Source: Arthrobacter sp. MYb229 (lineage in GTDB: Bacteria; Actinomycetota; Actinomycetes; Actinomycetales; Micrococcaceae). Taken from it: DNA of 64,000 bases. Location of the stretch: the NCBI RefSeq assembly GCF_002975405.1, contig NZ_PCPS01000002.1:62001-126000 (forward strand), read 5' to 3'. Under the pieces are notes generated by a model. The model saw nothing but the letters and a program-made list of their open reading frames with translations. It had not been told where the DNA came from and did not search any database. Of the stretch, positions 1 through 9,142 are shown in pieces. How positions within the stretch are numbered: the stretch's first letter is position 1; the number at the start of each line of letters is the position of its first letter. A program made the position numbers and the translations under genes.

Positions 1-1
1 G

Positions 2-1549
2 CCTTGGGCCGGCCACCGAGTCCTGGATGGCATCCACATTGCCGACGGGGTCATCACCAATCCGCTGGCCCACGCGGTGATGAGTGCCCTGCACATTGCC
101 GGGGCACGCCGAGCCGAGGATGTCGCCGCACTTTCCACCGAGCTTTACCACGCCCATGATATCGAAGCCGATGACACCTCGGTGCTCTGCCTGCGCACGG
201 TGAAGGGGATCCCGGTGACTGCCGCGTTAACCGTGTGCGCGGCCGAGCAACGCGACCCGTGGGTCACCGTCTACGGGACCGAAGGTCAAGCAACCCTGTA
301 CTACACACGAGACGAGCTGGTGGTTCGCCCCAACCCGGATCTCGGCGGTGAAGAATATATCCGCAGCTTCGGTCGAGTTAACCTGCTCGAAAATCTTGTG
401 GATGTGCGAAGCGGCGCAGCGCCAAAACTGCTGTGCCCCTTGGAAAATGCCGGAGCGTTCATGAAAGTCCTCGAACAGGTGCGGACCTCACCCGATCCGC
501 AAGCGATCTGCCGCAGCGAGGTTTATGGCGTAGGCGAAGATGGAGAATATCATCCGGTGGTTCCAGACATCGAAAGGTTCATTGACCGCGCGGTGGCCGC
601 GCAAACTGCGTTCTCTTCCCTAGGAGCCCCGTGGGCCAAGCCGGCACCCACTAGCGGAACTCTCCAGATCGCCCATCCGATCAGTGGCGATCCCGTGGAG
701 GTTGCGCGGCTACGCACCGGAACGGACATTGCCCCGACAAACTCACCACGCCCATTCCTTGATCAGCTGCGCACGCTCGACGGTGTCACCGTCAGTGACC
801 AGCAACCCCTGGACCACACCTGGCATCTCGGTCTGGGAGTCGCGCTGCAGGATGTCAATGGAACCAATTTCTGGGGCGGACGAACCTACACGCGCTCAGC
901 TGGGCGTTATCTCTGGAAAGCTGACCATGGGCACATTCGCGCCGTCTGCGAGGAATTCAACGAATCCAATTCCGCTGTCACTTCGCATCTTGAATGGGTT
1001 GACCACCATGGACAAGTGCTCCTTGATGAATACCGTACCGTTCGAGCGGAGGCTTTTGAACGGTTGCAAATCCGAGGCTGGTCATTGGACTTTGAGTTTG
1101 CCCTGCAAGCGCGCGACCAGCAGGTATCGCTGGGGTCTCCTGGTTCCAACGGGCGGGACCAGGGCGGCTATGGCGGATTCTTCTGGCGCCTGCCGGCCGT
1201 GCATCGGGGCGAAATCTATACAGCAAATGCCTCCGGTGAATCGGCCGTGCATGGCTCCACCAGTGATTGGCTGGCATTTAGCGCAGTTTTTTCCGCCGAT
1301 TCGGTGGGATTGAATTCCCGCGACCTGGGCCATGGGGCCGCAACGCTCATCTTCTGTTCCACAGCGCATGACCCATGGTTTGTTCGGTACTCGGGATATC
1401 CCGGCATCGGCGCATCGCTGGCGTGGGATAGCCCGGTGATTCTGGAGCCAAGCGCCTTGGCCAGCCGCAAGGTTCGGATTCTGGTCGTTGACGGAGCACT
1501 CTCCAAGCAGCAAAGTGCCCAGCTGGCCGAAACGTTCAATCAAGAATAA
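2..1549 (+). CDS. Gfo/Idh/MocA-type oxidoreductase with PmoA-like (DUF6807) C-terminus, 5'-truncated by window edge
   Basis: The frame is open from the first bases through to a TAA, so the start and the NAD-binding Rossmann part lie outside the window. The visible N-terminal part (NPLAHAVMSALH onward) looks like the C-terminal half of a Gfo/Idh/MocA dehydrogenase. From about residue 220 it reads as the beta-rich PmoA-like domain (LDHTWHLGLGVAL, then a GGRTYTR segment). Such two-domain proteins occur in sugar-catabolic clusters, but the substrate is unknown. The M24-like gene follows after 28 bp on the same strand, probably in one operon. The domain call is by motif memory; the fusion itself is certain because the frame is continuous. 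Confidence 0.8.
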   Translation, partial: PWAGHRVLDGIHIADGVITNPLAHAVMSALHIAGARRAEDVAALSTELYHAHDIEADDTSVLCLRTVKGIPVTAALTVCAAEQRDPWVTVYGTEGQATLYYTRDELVVRPNPDLGGEEYIRSFGRVNLLENLVDVRSGAAPKLLCPLENAGAFMKVLEQVRTSPDPQAICRSEVYGVGEDGEYHPVVPDIERFIDRAVAAQTAFSSLGAPWAKPAPTSGTLQIAHPISGDPVEVARLRTGTDIAPTNSPRPFLDQLRTLDGVTVSDQQPLDHTWHLGLGVALQDVNGTNFWGGRTYTRSAGRYLWKADHGHIRAVCEEFNESNSAVTSHLEWVDHHGQVLLDEYRTVRAEAFERLQIRGWSLDFEFALQARDQQVSLGSPGSNGRDQGGYGGFFWRLPAVHRGEIYTANASGESAVHGSTSDWLAFSAVFSADSVGLNSRDLGHGAATLIFCSTAHDPWFVRYSGYPGIGASLAWDSPVILEPSALASRKVRILVVDGALSKQQSAQLAETFNQE

Positions 1550-1577
1550 CTTCCTACTCCATCTCGGCAGGAGAAGT

Positions 1578-2672
1578 ATGCCCCTCAATGAATATAACCT
1601 CAAGCATGCCCAGCTGGTGGATCTGCTCGACGAGCTGGGCGCGGACGCTATCTTGCTGTCCACCGCGGGGTCGCTGTCGTGGTACCTAGCCGGCGCTCGA
1701 ACCCATGTTTCGCTGGCGAGTCCTCCGGCACTGCGTGTGTTGGTGCACCGCGAAGGTTGTGAGATCGCCACGCCGCTGAGCGAAGCGGACCGCTTGCTTG
1801 CCGAAGAACTGCGCAAAGTCCCCGAGGCCCGGTTGCACATTCTGGACTGGTACGAGTCACTCGACGACTATGCGGCATGGTGCCCAGAGGTGCGTGGACT
1901 GGAGGTCTTGTCCGAGGCCCGAGTGGAGGTGCAGCTGCGAGGCTTGCGTACCGTTCTATGCGACGCCGAGGTCAGCAGGTACCGAGGTCTCTGTGTGGCT
2001 GTCGCCGGGATTTTCACGCAAGTGCTCGGTGAGGCGAGCCCCGAAGACTCCGAACGGGATATTGCTGCCAGGCTCAGTGCCGCAGCAATCAGCCTCGGCG
2101 GCGAAGTGCTGGTGGCATTGGTCTGCGGGGATTCTCGCTCGGCATTCCGCCACCCCCTGCCCACAAAGGCCCTGCTTGGGCGCAAAGCCATGGCGGTACT
2201 CTGCGTTCGCCGCGGTGGATTGATCGCCAATGTCACCCGGTGGGTCCGTTTTGGCGACCCGTTGCCCGGAGAGCTGGAAGCAGAGCACGCGATTCTTCAG
2301 GTGGAGCACGAGATTTTCAGATCCTTGCAACCGGGCACCGAACTAAGATCGATGCTCCCCGTCGTTCAGGCCGCGTATCCTCTGCATGGGTTCGATCCCC
2401 AAGAATGGCAGAACCATCATCAAGGTGGGATTGCCGGTTACAACGGCAGAGATCCTCGCCTGACCCCAGATGCTACCGACCTCATCCGCGCGAATCAGGC
2501 TTTCGCGTGGAATCCCAGTGCGGTACAGGACGCCATGACCTTTAAAGTTGAGGATACCGTCCTGCTCATCGAGCATGGCGGTAAGCCAACCGTGGAAGTA
2601 CTCAGCGTCGATCCCCGGTGGCCGGTGATTCGGGTAGGCAATTTGGATCGCCCCGCAGTGTTGGCGCGCTGA
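1578..2672 (+). CDS. M24 (aminopeptidase P/creatinase-fold) family protein, most metal ligands missing
   Basis: 364 aa from the ATG at 1578, which follows a GGAG ribosome site; a longer in-frame ATG at 1488 overlaps the previous gene and is less likely. The fold is recognisable: an N-terminal creatinase-like domain, then a pita-bread domain with HHQGGIAGYNGRD and FKVEDTVLLIE. In active M24 peptidases the metal ligands are D, D, H, E, E. Here the stretch RRGGLIANVTRW lacks both Asp, and FAWNPS replaces the usual EPG glutamate; only the His and the last Glu remain. It is therefore probably a non-metallo creatinase-like hydrolase or a non-catalytic member. It is likely co-transcribed with the upstream oxidoreductase. 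Confidence 0.75.
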   Translation: MPLNEYNLKHAQLVDLLDELGADAILLSTAGSLSWYLAGARTHVSLASPPALRVLVHREGCEIATPLSEADRLLAEELRKVPEARLHILDWYESLDDYAAWCPEVRGLEVLSEARVEVQLRGLRTVLCDAEVSRYRGLCVAVAGIFTQVLGEASPEDSERDIAARLSAAAISLGGEVLVALVCGDSRSAFRHPLPTKALLGRKAMAVLCVRRGGLIANVTRWVRFGDPLPGELEAEHAILQVEHEIFRSLQPGTELRSMLPVVQAAYPLHGFDPQEWQNHHQGGIAGYNGRDPRLTPDATDLIRANQAFAWNPSAVQDAMTFKVEDTVLLIEHGGKPTVEVLSVDPRWPVIRVGNLDRPAVLAR

Positions 2673-2708
2673 AACCGCAGAGCGAGAGGTGGGCTCCCGC
2701 AGGACCGG

Positions 2709-3617
2709 TTAGACCAGTTGTTTCAATTCGGTTCTCCAGCTGCGCTTTGGCTCCCAGCCGATGACGCTTCGAGCCTTCTCGATACTGAAAGCCGGAGAAT
2801 CCCCGGTCAGGTTGGCCGCCAGCTCCGCCAGCTCTGGATAGATTTCCGGGATGAGCTCCGACAATGGGGAGGTAGCCATGGCGTCCTTGGCCCCCACAAA
2901 GAAGACCGAACCATTCTCCACTCGGTCAAAGCGTTCCAGCAGCAAGAGCAGAAAATCCGTGACATCCCGGGCGTCCACGTAGTTGAACAACGCCGGAGCC
3001 GAAAGTTTAGGATCGGCCAAGCGTTCGGCCACGGTGTGCCCCTGCTGCGTTATGGCACCAGCCCATTCCTCTTCGGCAATGACATAGCAAGGCCGGAAGG
3101 AGGCGAACTTGACCGTGCTTGCTGGGCCCATCTTTGCGGCGAACATTGCCCCGATCTGTTCGGCAACGTATTTGGAAAGGCCGTACGCGTGCCACGGGCG
3201 CGGGGTTTCGGTCTCGTCCAGCGGCAGCTTGCCAGGCTTCCAGCCGCCCGGGGATCCGTAGCCCATGATCGATGGGCTGGAAGCCAGGACCACGCGGGTT
3301 GCCCCGGATTCCACGGCGGCTGAGGTGACGTTGTGAGCGATCGTTGCGTTGGTGCGCAGCAGCACTTCCTCCGGCGCCATAAAGGGCACCGCCATGGCCG
3401 CTAGGGAGACTACCGCCTGCGGGGTGGCTTCCTTGAACAATGCACAAGTGGCTGCGGCATCCAAGAGGTCCACGCTTCGGTAGTCGACACCGTCCAGAGG
3501 ATCCTCGGGAAGGGTTCGGTCCAAGGACACAACATGGTGCCCCGCGTGGGCAAATCCGGCTACGACAGCACGACCTAGACGGCCTGATCCGCCAGTGATA
3601 ATAACTTTCTCGCTCAT
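2709..3617 (-). CDS. NAD(P)-dependent epimerase/dehydratase (extended SDR)
   Basis: 302 aa. The nucleotide-binding TGGSGRLG lies at residues 8-15 and the catalytic YxxxK at Y145/K149 (YGLSK); SSPSIMGYG supplies the upstream Ser region. These are the hallmarks of extended short-chain dehydrogenases acting on nucleotide sugars or free sugars or lactones. It is the last gene of a leftward operon (two permeases, oxidoreductase, this gene), with only 8 bp to the oxidoreductase upstream. A role in processing the imported carbohydrate is inferred. The substrate cannot be told from sequence. Confidence 0.85.
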   Translation of the reverse strand: MSEKVIITGGSGRLGRAVVAGFAHAGHHVVSLDRTLPEDPLDGVDYRSVDLLDAAATCALFKEATPQAVVSLAAMAVPFMAPEEVLLRTNATIAHNVTSAAVESGATRVVLASSPSIMGYGSPGGWKPGKLPLDETETPRPWHAYGLSKYVAEQIGAMFAAKMGPASTVKFASFRPCYVIAEEEWAGAITQQGHTVAERLADPKLSAPALFNYVDARDVTDFLLLLLERFDRVENGSVFFVGAKDAMATSPLSELIPEIYPELAELAANLTGDSPAFSIEKARSVIGWEPKRSWRTELKQLV

Positions 3618-3625
3618 TTTTCCGA

Positions 3626-4981
3626 TTACACCTGAACCCGTTCCACGAGGGCTAAATTTACACCAAGTCCGGCTTGTTCTACGGCTACCGCTTGACCAGA
3701 TTCCAGGGATTGGTTGCCGCAGATTCCCACGGCGATAGCTCGCGCTCCATCGAGGAATCCGGCCTGCCGTGAATACCTGTCGACTGTGGTGCCGCGGAAG
3801 AGTTCCTCCAGCAGCAGTGCATCCCCGCCGCCGTGCGAACCTTCCCCGTTGATGATTTCCAGTTCCTCGGCCGGCCCCCAGTGGCGCTGGAGGACAAGCT
3901 TCTCCCCCTTGGAGCGCACCGCGGTATTCTGTCCGTCGTCCGAGAAGGACGGATCCACGGGATTTCCCCCTGCGGCAGGAAGCACCGCTGCTCGCTCGAC
4001 CACATCCAATTCCAGGCGTCCTGCGGTGCCGTTGACTGCCACCCGGTACCCCTCCCAGGGGCTGTGCGCATTCAGAGAGTAGGACAGCACCGGGCCGCCT
4101 TCGTACTCCACCGTCAACGCCAGATTATCCTCAATCCCGATCTCGCCTGCGAATACTCCTTGGTCGCGGCGGTATCCGTCATGATGTTCGCTATCCAAGT
4201 ACAGCTTCTCCAGGCGACGGTCGCTGCGTAGATCCAGGTCGAAGGGATCTGCCTCGCTGTGTTCGTGGGTTCCACGTTCACTGGCCTGCTGCCCGCGCCG
4301 TGCGGCATTATCCGGGCCGTAGAATTTCAACCCTCCGGCCGCAAAGACCCGTTGCGGGGTATCGGACAGCCACCAGTTCACAAGGTCGAAATGGTGACTT
4401 GATTTATGCACCAGCAGACCGCCGGAGTTCTCCTTGATCCGGTGCCAGCGGCGGAAATAGTCCGCACCATGCACGGTGTCGAGCACCCAACTGAAGTCGA
4501 TGGAGGTTACCTCGCCGATTAATCCGTCATCGATGGCCTTCTTCAACGCGGTATTGCGCGGTGAGTAGCGGTAGTTGAAGGTGACGATGACTTCTCGGCC
4601 GGTTTCCGCAACCGCCGCCGCGATACGCGTGGTGCTTGCAGCGTCGATGGTCAGCGGCTTTTCAACAATCACATCAGCACCGGCACGGAGCGCGGCGCAA
4701 ACGAGGTCTGCGTGGGTGTAGTCCGGACTGGTGATGATCACCCGGTTAATCTCGTGCTCGGCAACATAGTCGGCCAGTTGCGCCGGATCAAAGGCATCCA
4801 GGCGCTGCCCGAACGTCTGTTCCACAACGTCTTGGTAGTACTCGATCCGCCCGGGGTTTGGATCGGATAGTGCCACGAGCTCGGCGACGTCGCTGTGCTC
4901 GCCCAGGATCGCGGTGAGGTACATTTCGCAACGGTTTCCGGTGCCGATTAGTACGTACCGGGTACGGGTAGGTGCAGTCAT
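3626..4981 (-). CDS. Gfo/Idh/MocA family oxidoreductase
   Basis: 451 aa, longer than the usual 330-390. The N-terminal Rossmann motif is LIGTGNRCEMY (from residue 11) and the family-typical EKPLT is at residues 107-111. A conserved lysine/histidine region (HKSSHHFDLVNWW) follows, as in inositol- or sugar-dehydrogenase relatives. It sits between the ABC permease genes (72 bp upstream) and the epimerase. It probably oxidises or interconverts the sugar brought in by that transporter using NAD(P). The C-terminal extension suggests a subgroup acting on bulky glycosides or sugar acids, which is inference only. Confidence 0.85.
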   Translation of the reverse strand: MTAPTRTRYVLIGTGNRCEMYLTAILGEHSDVAELVALSDPNPGRIEYYQDVVEQTFGQRLDAFDPAQLADYVAEHEINRVIITSPDYTHADLVCAALRAGADVIVEKPLTIDAASTTRIAAAVAETGREVIVTFNYRYSPRNTALKKAIDDGLIGEVTSIDFSWVLDTVHGADYFRRWHRIKENSGGLLVHKSSHHFDLVNWWLSDTPQRVFAAGGLKFYGPDNAARRGQQASERGTHEHSEADPFDLDLRSDRRLEKLYLDSEHHDGYRRDQGVFAGEIGIEDNLALTVEYEGGPVLSYSLNAHSPWEGYRVAVNGTAGRLELDVVERAAVLPAAGGNPVDPSFSDDGQNTAVRSKGEKLVLQRHWGPAEELEIINGEGSHGGGDALLLEELFRGTTVDRYSRQAGFLDGARAIAVGICGNQSLESGQAVAVEQAGLGVNLALVERVQV

Positions 4982-5053
4982 CTGGGTGGGTCCTTAAGAA
5001 ATCGTTGACCAGCGGATGGGCTCGAACGTTTCAGCCGAGCCCACCCCTTGTGG

Positions 5054-6028
5054 TTATTTGATGCCGGTAGTGGCGATGCCCTTGATCAGGAACTTCTGGC
5101 CGAAGAGGAAGGCCAAGAAAACGGGCACGAGAGTAATGATCGACATTGCGAACAACGCTCCCCAGTTCGATTCGCCGGTCGAGTCGATGAAGGCATTCAA
5201 CGCCACCTGAACCGTGTAGTTACTTGGATTTGTCAGGTAGATCAGCGAGGTGAAGAAGTCGCTCCAGGTCCAGATGAAGGTGAAGATCGCGGTGGTAGCC
5301 AGTGCCGGCACCATCAATGGCAAGATGACCTGCAAGAAGATGCGTGGGTGGCCCGCGCCATCGATGCGCGCGGCTTCATCCATGTCCTTGGGAATGCCAC
5401 GGATGAACTGAATCATCAAGAAGATGAAAAATGCGTCCGTGGCTAGTAGTTTCGGAACGATGATAGGCCAGAAGGTGTTGACCCAACCGATCTGCGAGAA
5501 CATGATGTACTGGGGAACGATGATGACGTGAATGGGAAGCATGATGGTCATCAGCATGAGCACGAACATGATCTTCTTGAACTTAAACTCCAGGCGGGCG
5601 AAGGCATAGGCCGCCATCGAACAAGAAACCAGATTTCCTAGGATGCAACCGAGCACGACGATGGCCGAGTTCATCAGGTATTTGCTGAATGGTTCCGACA
5701 GTGCGCTCCAACCGTTGGGATAGTTCTCCCATTCCACGCTCGAGATCACCAGACCGGCTTCGCGGAAGATCAGATCGTTTGGCCTGAAGGAACTGGCAAT
5801 CATCCAGAGCAGCGGGTATATCATGATCAGCGCGGCCAGAATCAAAATGGTGTGCTTGATGATCGCACGTGCGCGGGTTCGTGCGCTGGGGCGGTGGCCC
5901 TTGACTTTTTTCCCCTTGGAATCGGTTCCGCCCACGGGAGGCCGACCCCCAAACAGCGCTTCTTCGTCAAGTGCCGTCAATTTATTCGCGTCTAGTTCCT
6001 CGCGCGAAGTTGAAGTCTGATTAGTCAT
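5054..6028 (-). CDS. Carbohydrate ABC transporter permease (MalG/CUT1 type)
   Basis: 324 aa integral membrane protein. An unusually long charged cytoplasmic N-terminus of about 55 residues precedes the first membrane helix (HTILILAALIMIYPLLW). The EAA loop that docks on the ATPase is clear (MDEAARIDGAGHPRIFLQV). It overlaps the upstream permease gene by 8 bp, so the two are translated together as the two halves of the channel. No ATPase is encoded nearby; CUT1 systems of actinobacteria commonly share a general MsiK-type ATPase encoded elsewhere. Confidence 0.92.
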   Translation of the reverse strand: MTNQTSTSREELDANKLTALDEEALFGGRPPVGGTDSKGKKVKGHRPSARTRARAIIKHTILILAALIMIYPLLWMIASSFRPNDLIFREAGLVISSVEWENYPNGWSALSEPFSKYLMNSAIVVLGCILGNLVSCSMAAYAFARLEFKFKKIMFVLMLMTIMLPIHVIIVPQYIMFSQIGWVNTFWPIIVPKLLATDAFFIFLMIQFIRGIPKDMDEAARIDGAGHPRIFLQVILPLMVPALATTAIFTFIWTWSDFFTSLIYLTNPSNYTVQVALNAFIDSTGESNWGALFAMSIITLVPVFLAFLFGQKFLIKGIATTGIK

Positions 6029-6947
6029 CGTAGAACACCCAATACTTAGAAACGAAGAAGTTCAGTGCTGTGAAACCACCGACGATCAGGACCAATAGCC
6101 AAGCCATCGCCGAGGCGTAGCCCATGTCAAACTGCTTGAAGCCCTGCTGGTAGAGGTACAAGGTAAAGAACATTGTTGAATCCGCCGGTCCGCCAGAACC
6201 ATTGGAGACGATGAATGCCTGAGTGAAGTTCTGGAAGGCTCCAATCACCTGCAGTACGAGGTTGAAGAAAATGATCGGGCTCAGCATCGGAAGAGTGATG
6301 CTGACAAATTGGCGCCATTTGGTGGCCCCGTCGATCGAAGCGGCTTCGTAGTACATCGCAGGGATCTGGCGCAGACCCGCCAGGAAGATCACCATCGGCG
6401 AGCCGAAGGTCCACACGTTGAGCAGAATGAGGCTGCTCAGTGACGTGCTCGGATCGGAGATCCAGCCCATGCCTTCGATGCCCACGAGTCCCAGGAGCTG
6501 GTTAACCAGCCCGGTAGTTCCAAAGATCTGCTTCCATAGCACCGCGATGGCTACGGATGAGCCGAGCATCGAGGGCAGGTAGAAGATCGAGCGGTAGAAG
6601 GACAACCCGCGCATTCCGCGATCCAACAGCATGGCGACGCCGAGCGCGACGCCGAGCTGGAGCGGAACGCCGACCAGTACATAGGTAAACGTCACGCGCA
6701 GCGAATTGTGCAGCCGCTCGTCGCTGAACATCCGTTCGATGTTGTCCATGCCGACGAATTCCGGGGCCTGCAAGAGGTTGTAGTCCGTAAATGACAAGTA
6801 CAGGGACATTGCCATCGGGCCCAGCGTGATCAGGAACAGCCCGATAGTCCACGGCAGCAAGAAGAGGTGGCCGGCCTTGTTGTCTTTGGCGGGAGCCTTG
6901 CGGCCTTTGGTCTTGCTAAGTCTTGATAATTCAGCAATGGCACTCAT
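6021..6947 (-). CDS. Carbohydrate ABC transporter permease (MalF/UgpA type)
   Basis: 308 aa with about six predicted membrane helices (first: LFLLPWTIGLFLITLGPM) and the EAA loop YEAASIDGATKWRQFVSI. It is the first gene of the leftward sugar operon. The substrate-binding lipoprotein normally placed before it is missing: upstream lies only a divergent promoter region with a LacI-type operator-like palindrome at 7059-7084. Basic residues near the N-terminus fit a cytoplasmic start. Partner permease follows with overlapping ends. Confidence 0.92.
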   Translation of the reverse strand: MSAIAELSRLSKTKGRKAPAKDNKAGHLFLLPWTIGLFLITLGPMAMSLYLSFTDYNLLQAPEFVGMDNIERMFSDERLHNSLRVTFTYVLVGVPLQLGVALGVAMLLDRGMRGLSFYRSIFYLPSMLGSSVAIAVLWKQIFGTTGLVNQLLGLVGIEGMGWISDPSTSLSSLILLNVWTFGSPMVIFLAGLRQIPAMYYEAASIDGATKWRQFVSITLPMLSPIIFFNLVLQVIGAFQNFTQAFIVSNGSGGPADSTMFFTLYLYQQGFKQFDMGYASAMAWLLVLIVGGFTALNFFVSKYWVFYDD

Positions 6948-7058
6948 TGACCAACGCCCTCGTTCGAAGGGGTGCGTTGGGACCCCTGGCGAGTGTGGAC
7001 CAACATGGCTGACTCCTCGGTTTGATGCTTCCTAGAGAAGCTGAATAACTAATAGTTA

Positions 7059-7084
7059 GGAATGCGCTTTCCAAAGCGTATTCC
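7059..7084. promoter_or_regulatory. LacI-type operator-like inverted repeat
   Basis: Arms GGAATGCGCTTT and AAAGCGTATTCC surround a central CC. The arms are complementary at 11 of 12 positions, and the CGCTTT..AAAGCG core is typical of LacI/GalR-family operators. It lies between the divergent permease operon and the enolase-superfamily gene, so one repressor could control both. A second small palindrome (aactaatagtt, 7047-7057) is adjacent. No regulator gene is next to it in this window. The rest of 6948-7250 holds no gene I can see. Confidence 0.6.
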
Positions 7085-7250
7085 CCCACGCTAAACTAAA
7101 AACCAACGTGAGGTCAACCACATTGAGCGCAGCAATTCAGTGAACGGTTCCACAATTCACCAAAGGCTCATGCCCCGCACCTTGCCAAGCCGGAAAATCC
7201 CCCAGAGAAAATGAAAGATTGATGCATTGACTCAAGTCAACGAGAACTTA

Positions 7251-8429
7251 ATGGATTACATTCAGTCTATTGAACTGCTTCTGATTTCCATGCCTTTCGA
7301 GGCCGGGCGCCAAGAACTCGAAGATTCCGATGTGGAATCAATCGATACGTTCAATGCATCGTCGCGAAATTTCACACACATGGAATCCCTGATGGTCAAG
7401 GTCAGTACCAAAAACGGGCTTACCGGATGGGGTGAAGCCTTTGGCCACAAATCGAACCCCGCCACATGGGCGGCGCTGCAAGAGATCGTCGGCCCATTTT
7501 TTATCGGCAGAGAAACCGGGATCGCCAATTCCATACCCGCGGCCGAGTATGCATTTCATGCCTTTGGGCGGACCGGACCGGTGCATTACGCGCTCTCGGC
7601 TATGGACATCGCGTTGTGGGACCTCGAGGCACAACAAGCCGGAGCGACCTTGCGTGAATACATTGAGCCCGGCGCGCGAGACCAGATCCGCGCCTACGCC
7701 TCCCTGGTGCATTACGCCGAAGATCCGGATGAAGTTTCATCCCACGTGAAGCAGGCGCAAAGCCTGGGATTTACGGCCTTCAAACTGCATGAATCCAGCC
7801 GCGAGGCCATCGCAGCAGCCCGCCAGAGCATTGGCAGCTCGGCGCTCATGGTCGACGTCAACTGCGCTTGGGATCAGGACGGTGCCGCGCAGGCCATCGC
7901 ACAGTTTGAAGCACTCGATCTGCTCTGGGTTGAGGAACCCGTCTTTCCTCCCGATTCCACGACGGCGCTTCGTGAGCTCAACGCCCGTTTCGCGAACATT
8001 TCCGCCGGGGAGAACCACTCGGGAGTTGCCGGGCTCATCTCAGCCATGGAGTCCAGTGCGCTCAGCTTTGCGCAACCGAGCGTCGGCAAAATCGGTGGCA
8101 TCTCGGGAATGCTTGAGATCCGCCAGGCGGGCAAGCGGCTCGGCGTTCCGGTGGTGCCGCACAACTTCTATTACGGGCCTGCGCTACTTGCGAGCGCTCA
8201 AATTCTGGCGCTCGATCCACCCCAGGTTCTCACCAACGGGACCCCGCTTCCAGAGTTGGAGATTCCGTTTGTGAGATGGGCGCATACCTTGCACCCGCTG
8301 CACGCTCCGCATCAATCAGCCATGAATGGGGACGGAGCGATCCAGCTGCCGCACGCCCCCGGCCTGGGCTTCGAACCAGATGCGCAGGTTCTGGAGAAGT
8401 ATCTGGTCAAACGCGTGTTGCTGAACTAA
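7251..8429 (+). CDS. Mandelate racemase/muconate lactonizing enzyme family protein (enolase superfamily)
   Basis: About 392 aa from ATG 7251; an in-frame TTG at 7227 is an alternative start with no better ribosome site. Enolase-superfamily landmarks are visible in order: FKLHES (the K-x-H variant of the KxK motif), VDVN (first metal Asp), WVEEP (Glu ligand), SAGEN (third ligand) and VVPHNF (candidate catalytic His). The family dehydrates or racemises sugar acids. With neighbouring dehydrogenases and sugar permeases, a sugar-acid dehydratase role is plausible. It is transcribed divergently from the permeases and overlaps the convergent GDPD gene by 4 bp. Confidence 0.88.
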   Translation: MDYIQSIELLLISMPFEAGRQELEDSDVESIDTFNASSRNFTHMESLMVKVSTKNGLTGWGEAFGHKSNPATWAALQEIVGPFFIGRETGIANSIPAAEYAFHAFGRTGPVHYALSAMDIALWDLEAQQAGATLREYIEPGARDQIRAYASLVHYAEDPDEVSSHVKQAQSLGFTAFKLHESSREAIAAARQSIGSSALMVDVNCAWDQDGAAQAIAQFEALDLLWVEEPVFPPDSTTALRELNARFANISAGENHSGVAGLISAMESSALSFAQPSVGKIGGISGMLEIRQAGKRLGVPVVPHNFYYGPALLASAQILALDPPQVLTNGTPLPELEIPFVRWAHTLHPLHAPHQSAMNGDGAIQLPHAPGLGFEPDAQVLEKYLVKRVLLN

Positions 8430-9142
8430 CCGAGCACTTTGACCAGCAGTTCGGCCTCGTCGCTAATAATTGCATCCACGTTCTTCTCGATCAGCATTCG
8501 CATGCTCGGCTCATCATTGATGACCCACACATGAACCTGCACCCGCGCGCCGTGGACCGCACGGATAAAACGCGAGGTAACCACCGGCAGAAATCCTTGT
8601 TTGAGGGGCACCTGCACGGCCCAGAAGTCCTTAATCAGCCGTTTAGGCACGCGGCCCAGAACCATGGCGCACAACCAGATCAACGCCGTCTCACGAATAC
8701 CGGGGGAACGTTTCATTTCCGTAGCAATGAGATGCTGCACCGCGGCACTGCGCGAGCTATCAAATGAGGCCAAGGCGATCTGCCGGTGGCAGCCCAGCTC
8801 TTCGATCAAAAGGGCAAGCGGCGCGATCACCGCCTCGTCCTTGACGTCGATATTCACCAACGCATCGGGAAAATTGCGCAATAATTCGGCGAGCGTGCAC
8901 AACGGCTGCCCGCCTGCACGCACCGAAGCAAGTTCTTCGTCGGTGCGCTCGCCCAGCGGCCCGGTCGCATCCGTCACCCGGTCCAGGTTCTGGTCGTGGA
9001 AGGCGTAAACGGTGCCGTCCTTGGAGGCTCGCACATCCGTTTCCAAGTGCGTAATGCCCAGGTCCCACGCGCGCTGGAAGGCGATCAGCGTATTCTCTTC
9101 GCCGTCTCGCCGGACGCCGCGGTGCGTGAAAGCGTAGGTCAT
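8426..9142 (-). CDS. Glycerophosphodiester phosphodiesterase family protein
   Basis: 238 aa, a single GDPD TIM barrel. Catalytic elements are near the N-terminus: THRGVRRDGEENT (His plus metal-binding Glu), ETDVRASKDG and AFHDQNLDRVT (second catalytic His). No signal peptide is evident, so it is probably cytosolic. It hydrolyses glycerophosphodiesters to glycerol-3-phosphate and an alcohol. The start codon overlaps the stop of the upstream HAD gene (ATGA), giving a tightly coupled operon of four genes: alpha/beta hydrolase, PfkB kinase, HAD phosphatase, GDPD. Confidence 0.93.
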   Translation of the reverse strand: MTYAFTHRGVRRDGEENTLIAFQRAWDLGITHLETDVRASKDGTVYAFHDQNLDRVTDATGPLGERTDEELASVRAGGQPLCTLAELLRNFPDALVNIDVKDEAVIAPLALLIEELGCHRQIALASFDSSRSAAVQHLIATEMKRSPGIRETALIWLCAMVLGRVPKRLIKDFWAVQVPLKQGFLPVVTSRFIRAVHGARVQVHVWVINDEPSMRMLIEKNVDAIISDEAELLVKVLG

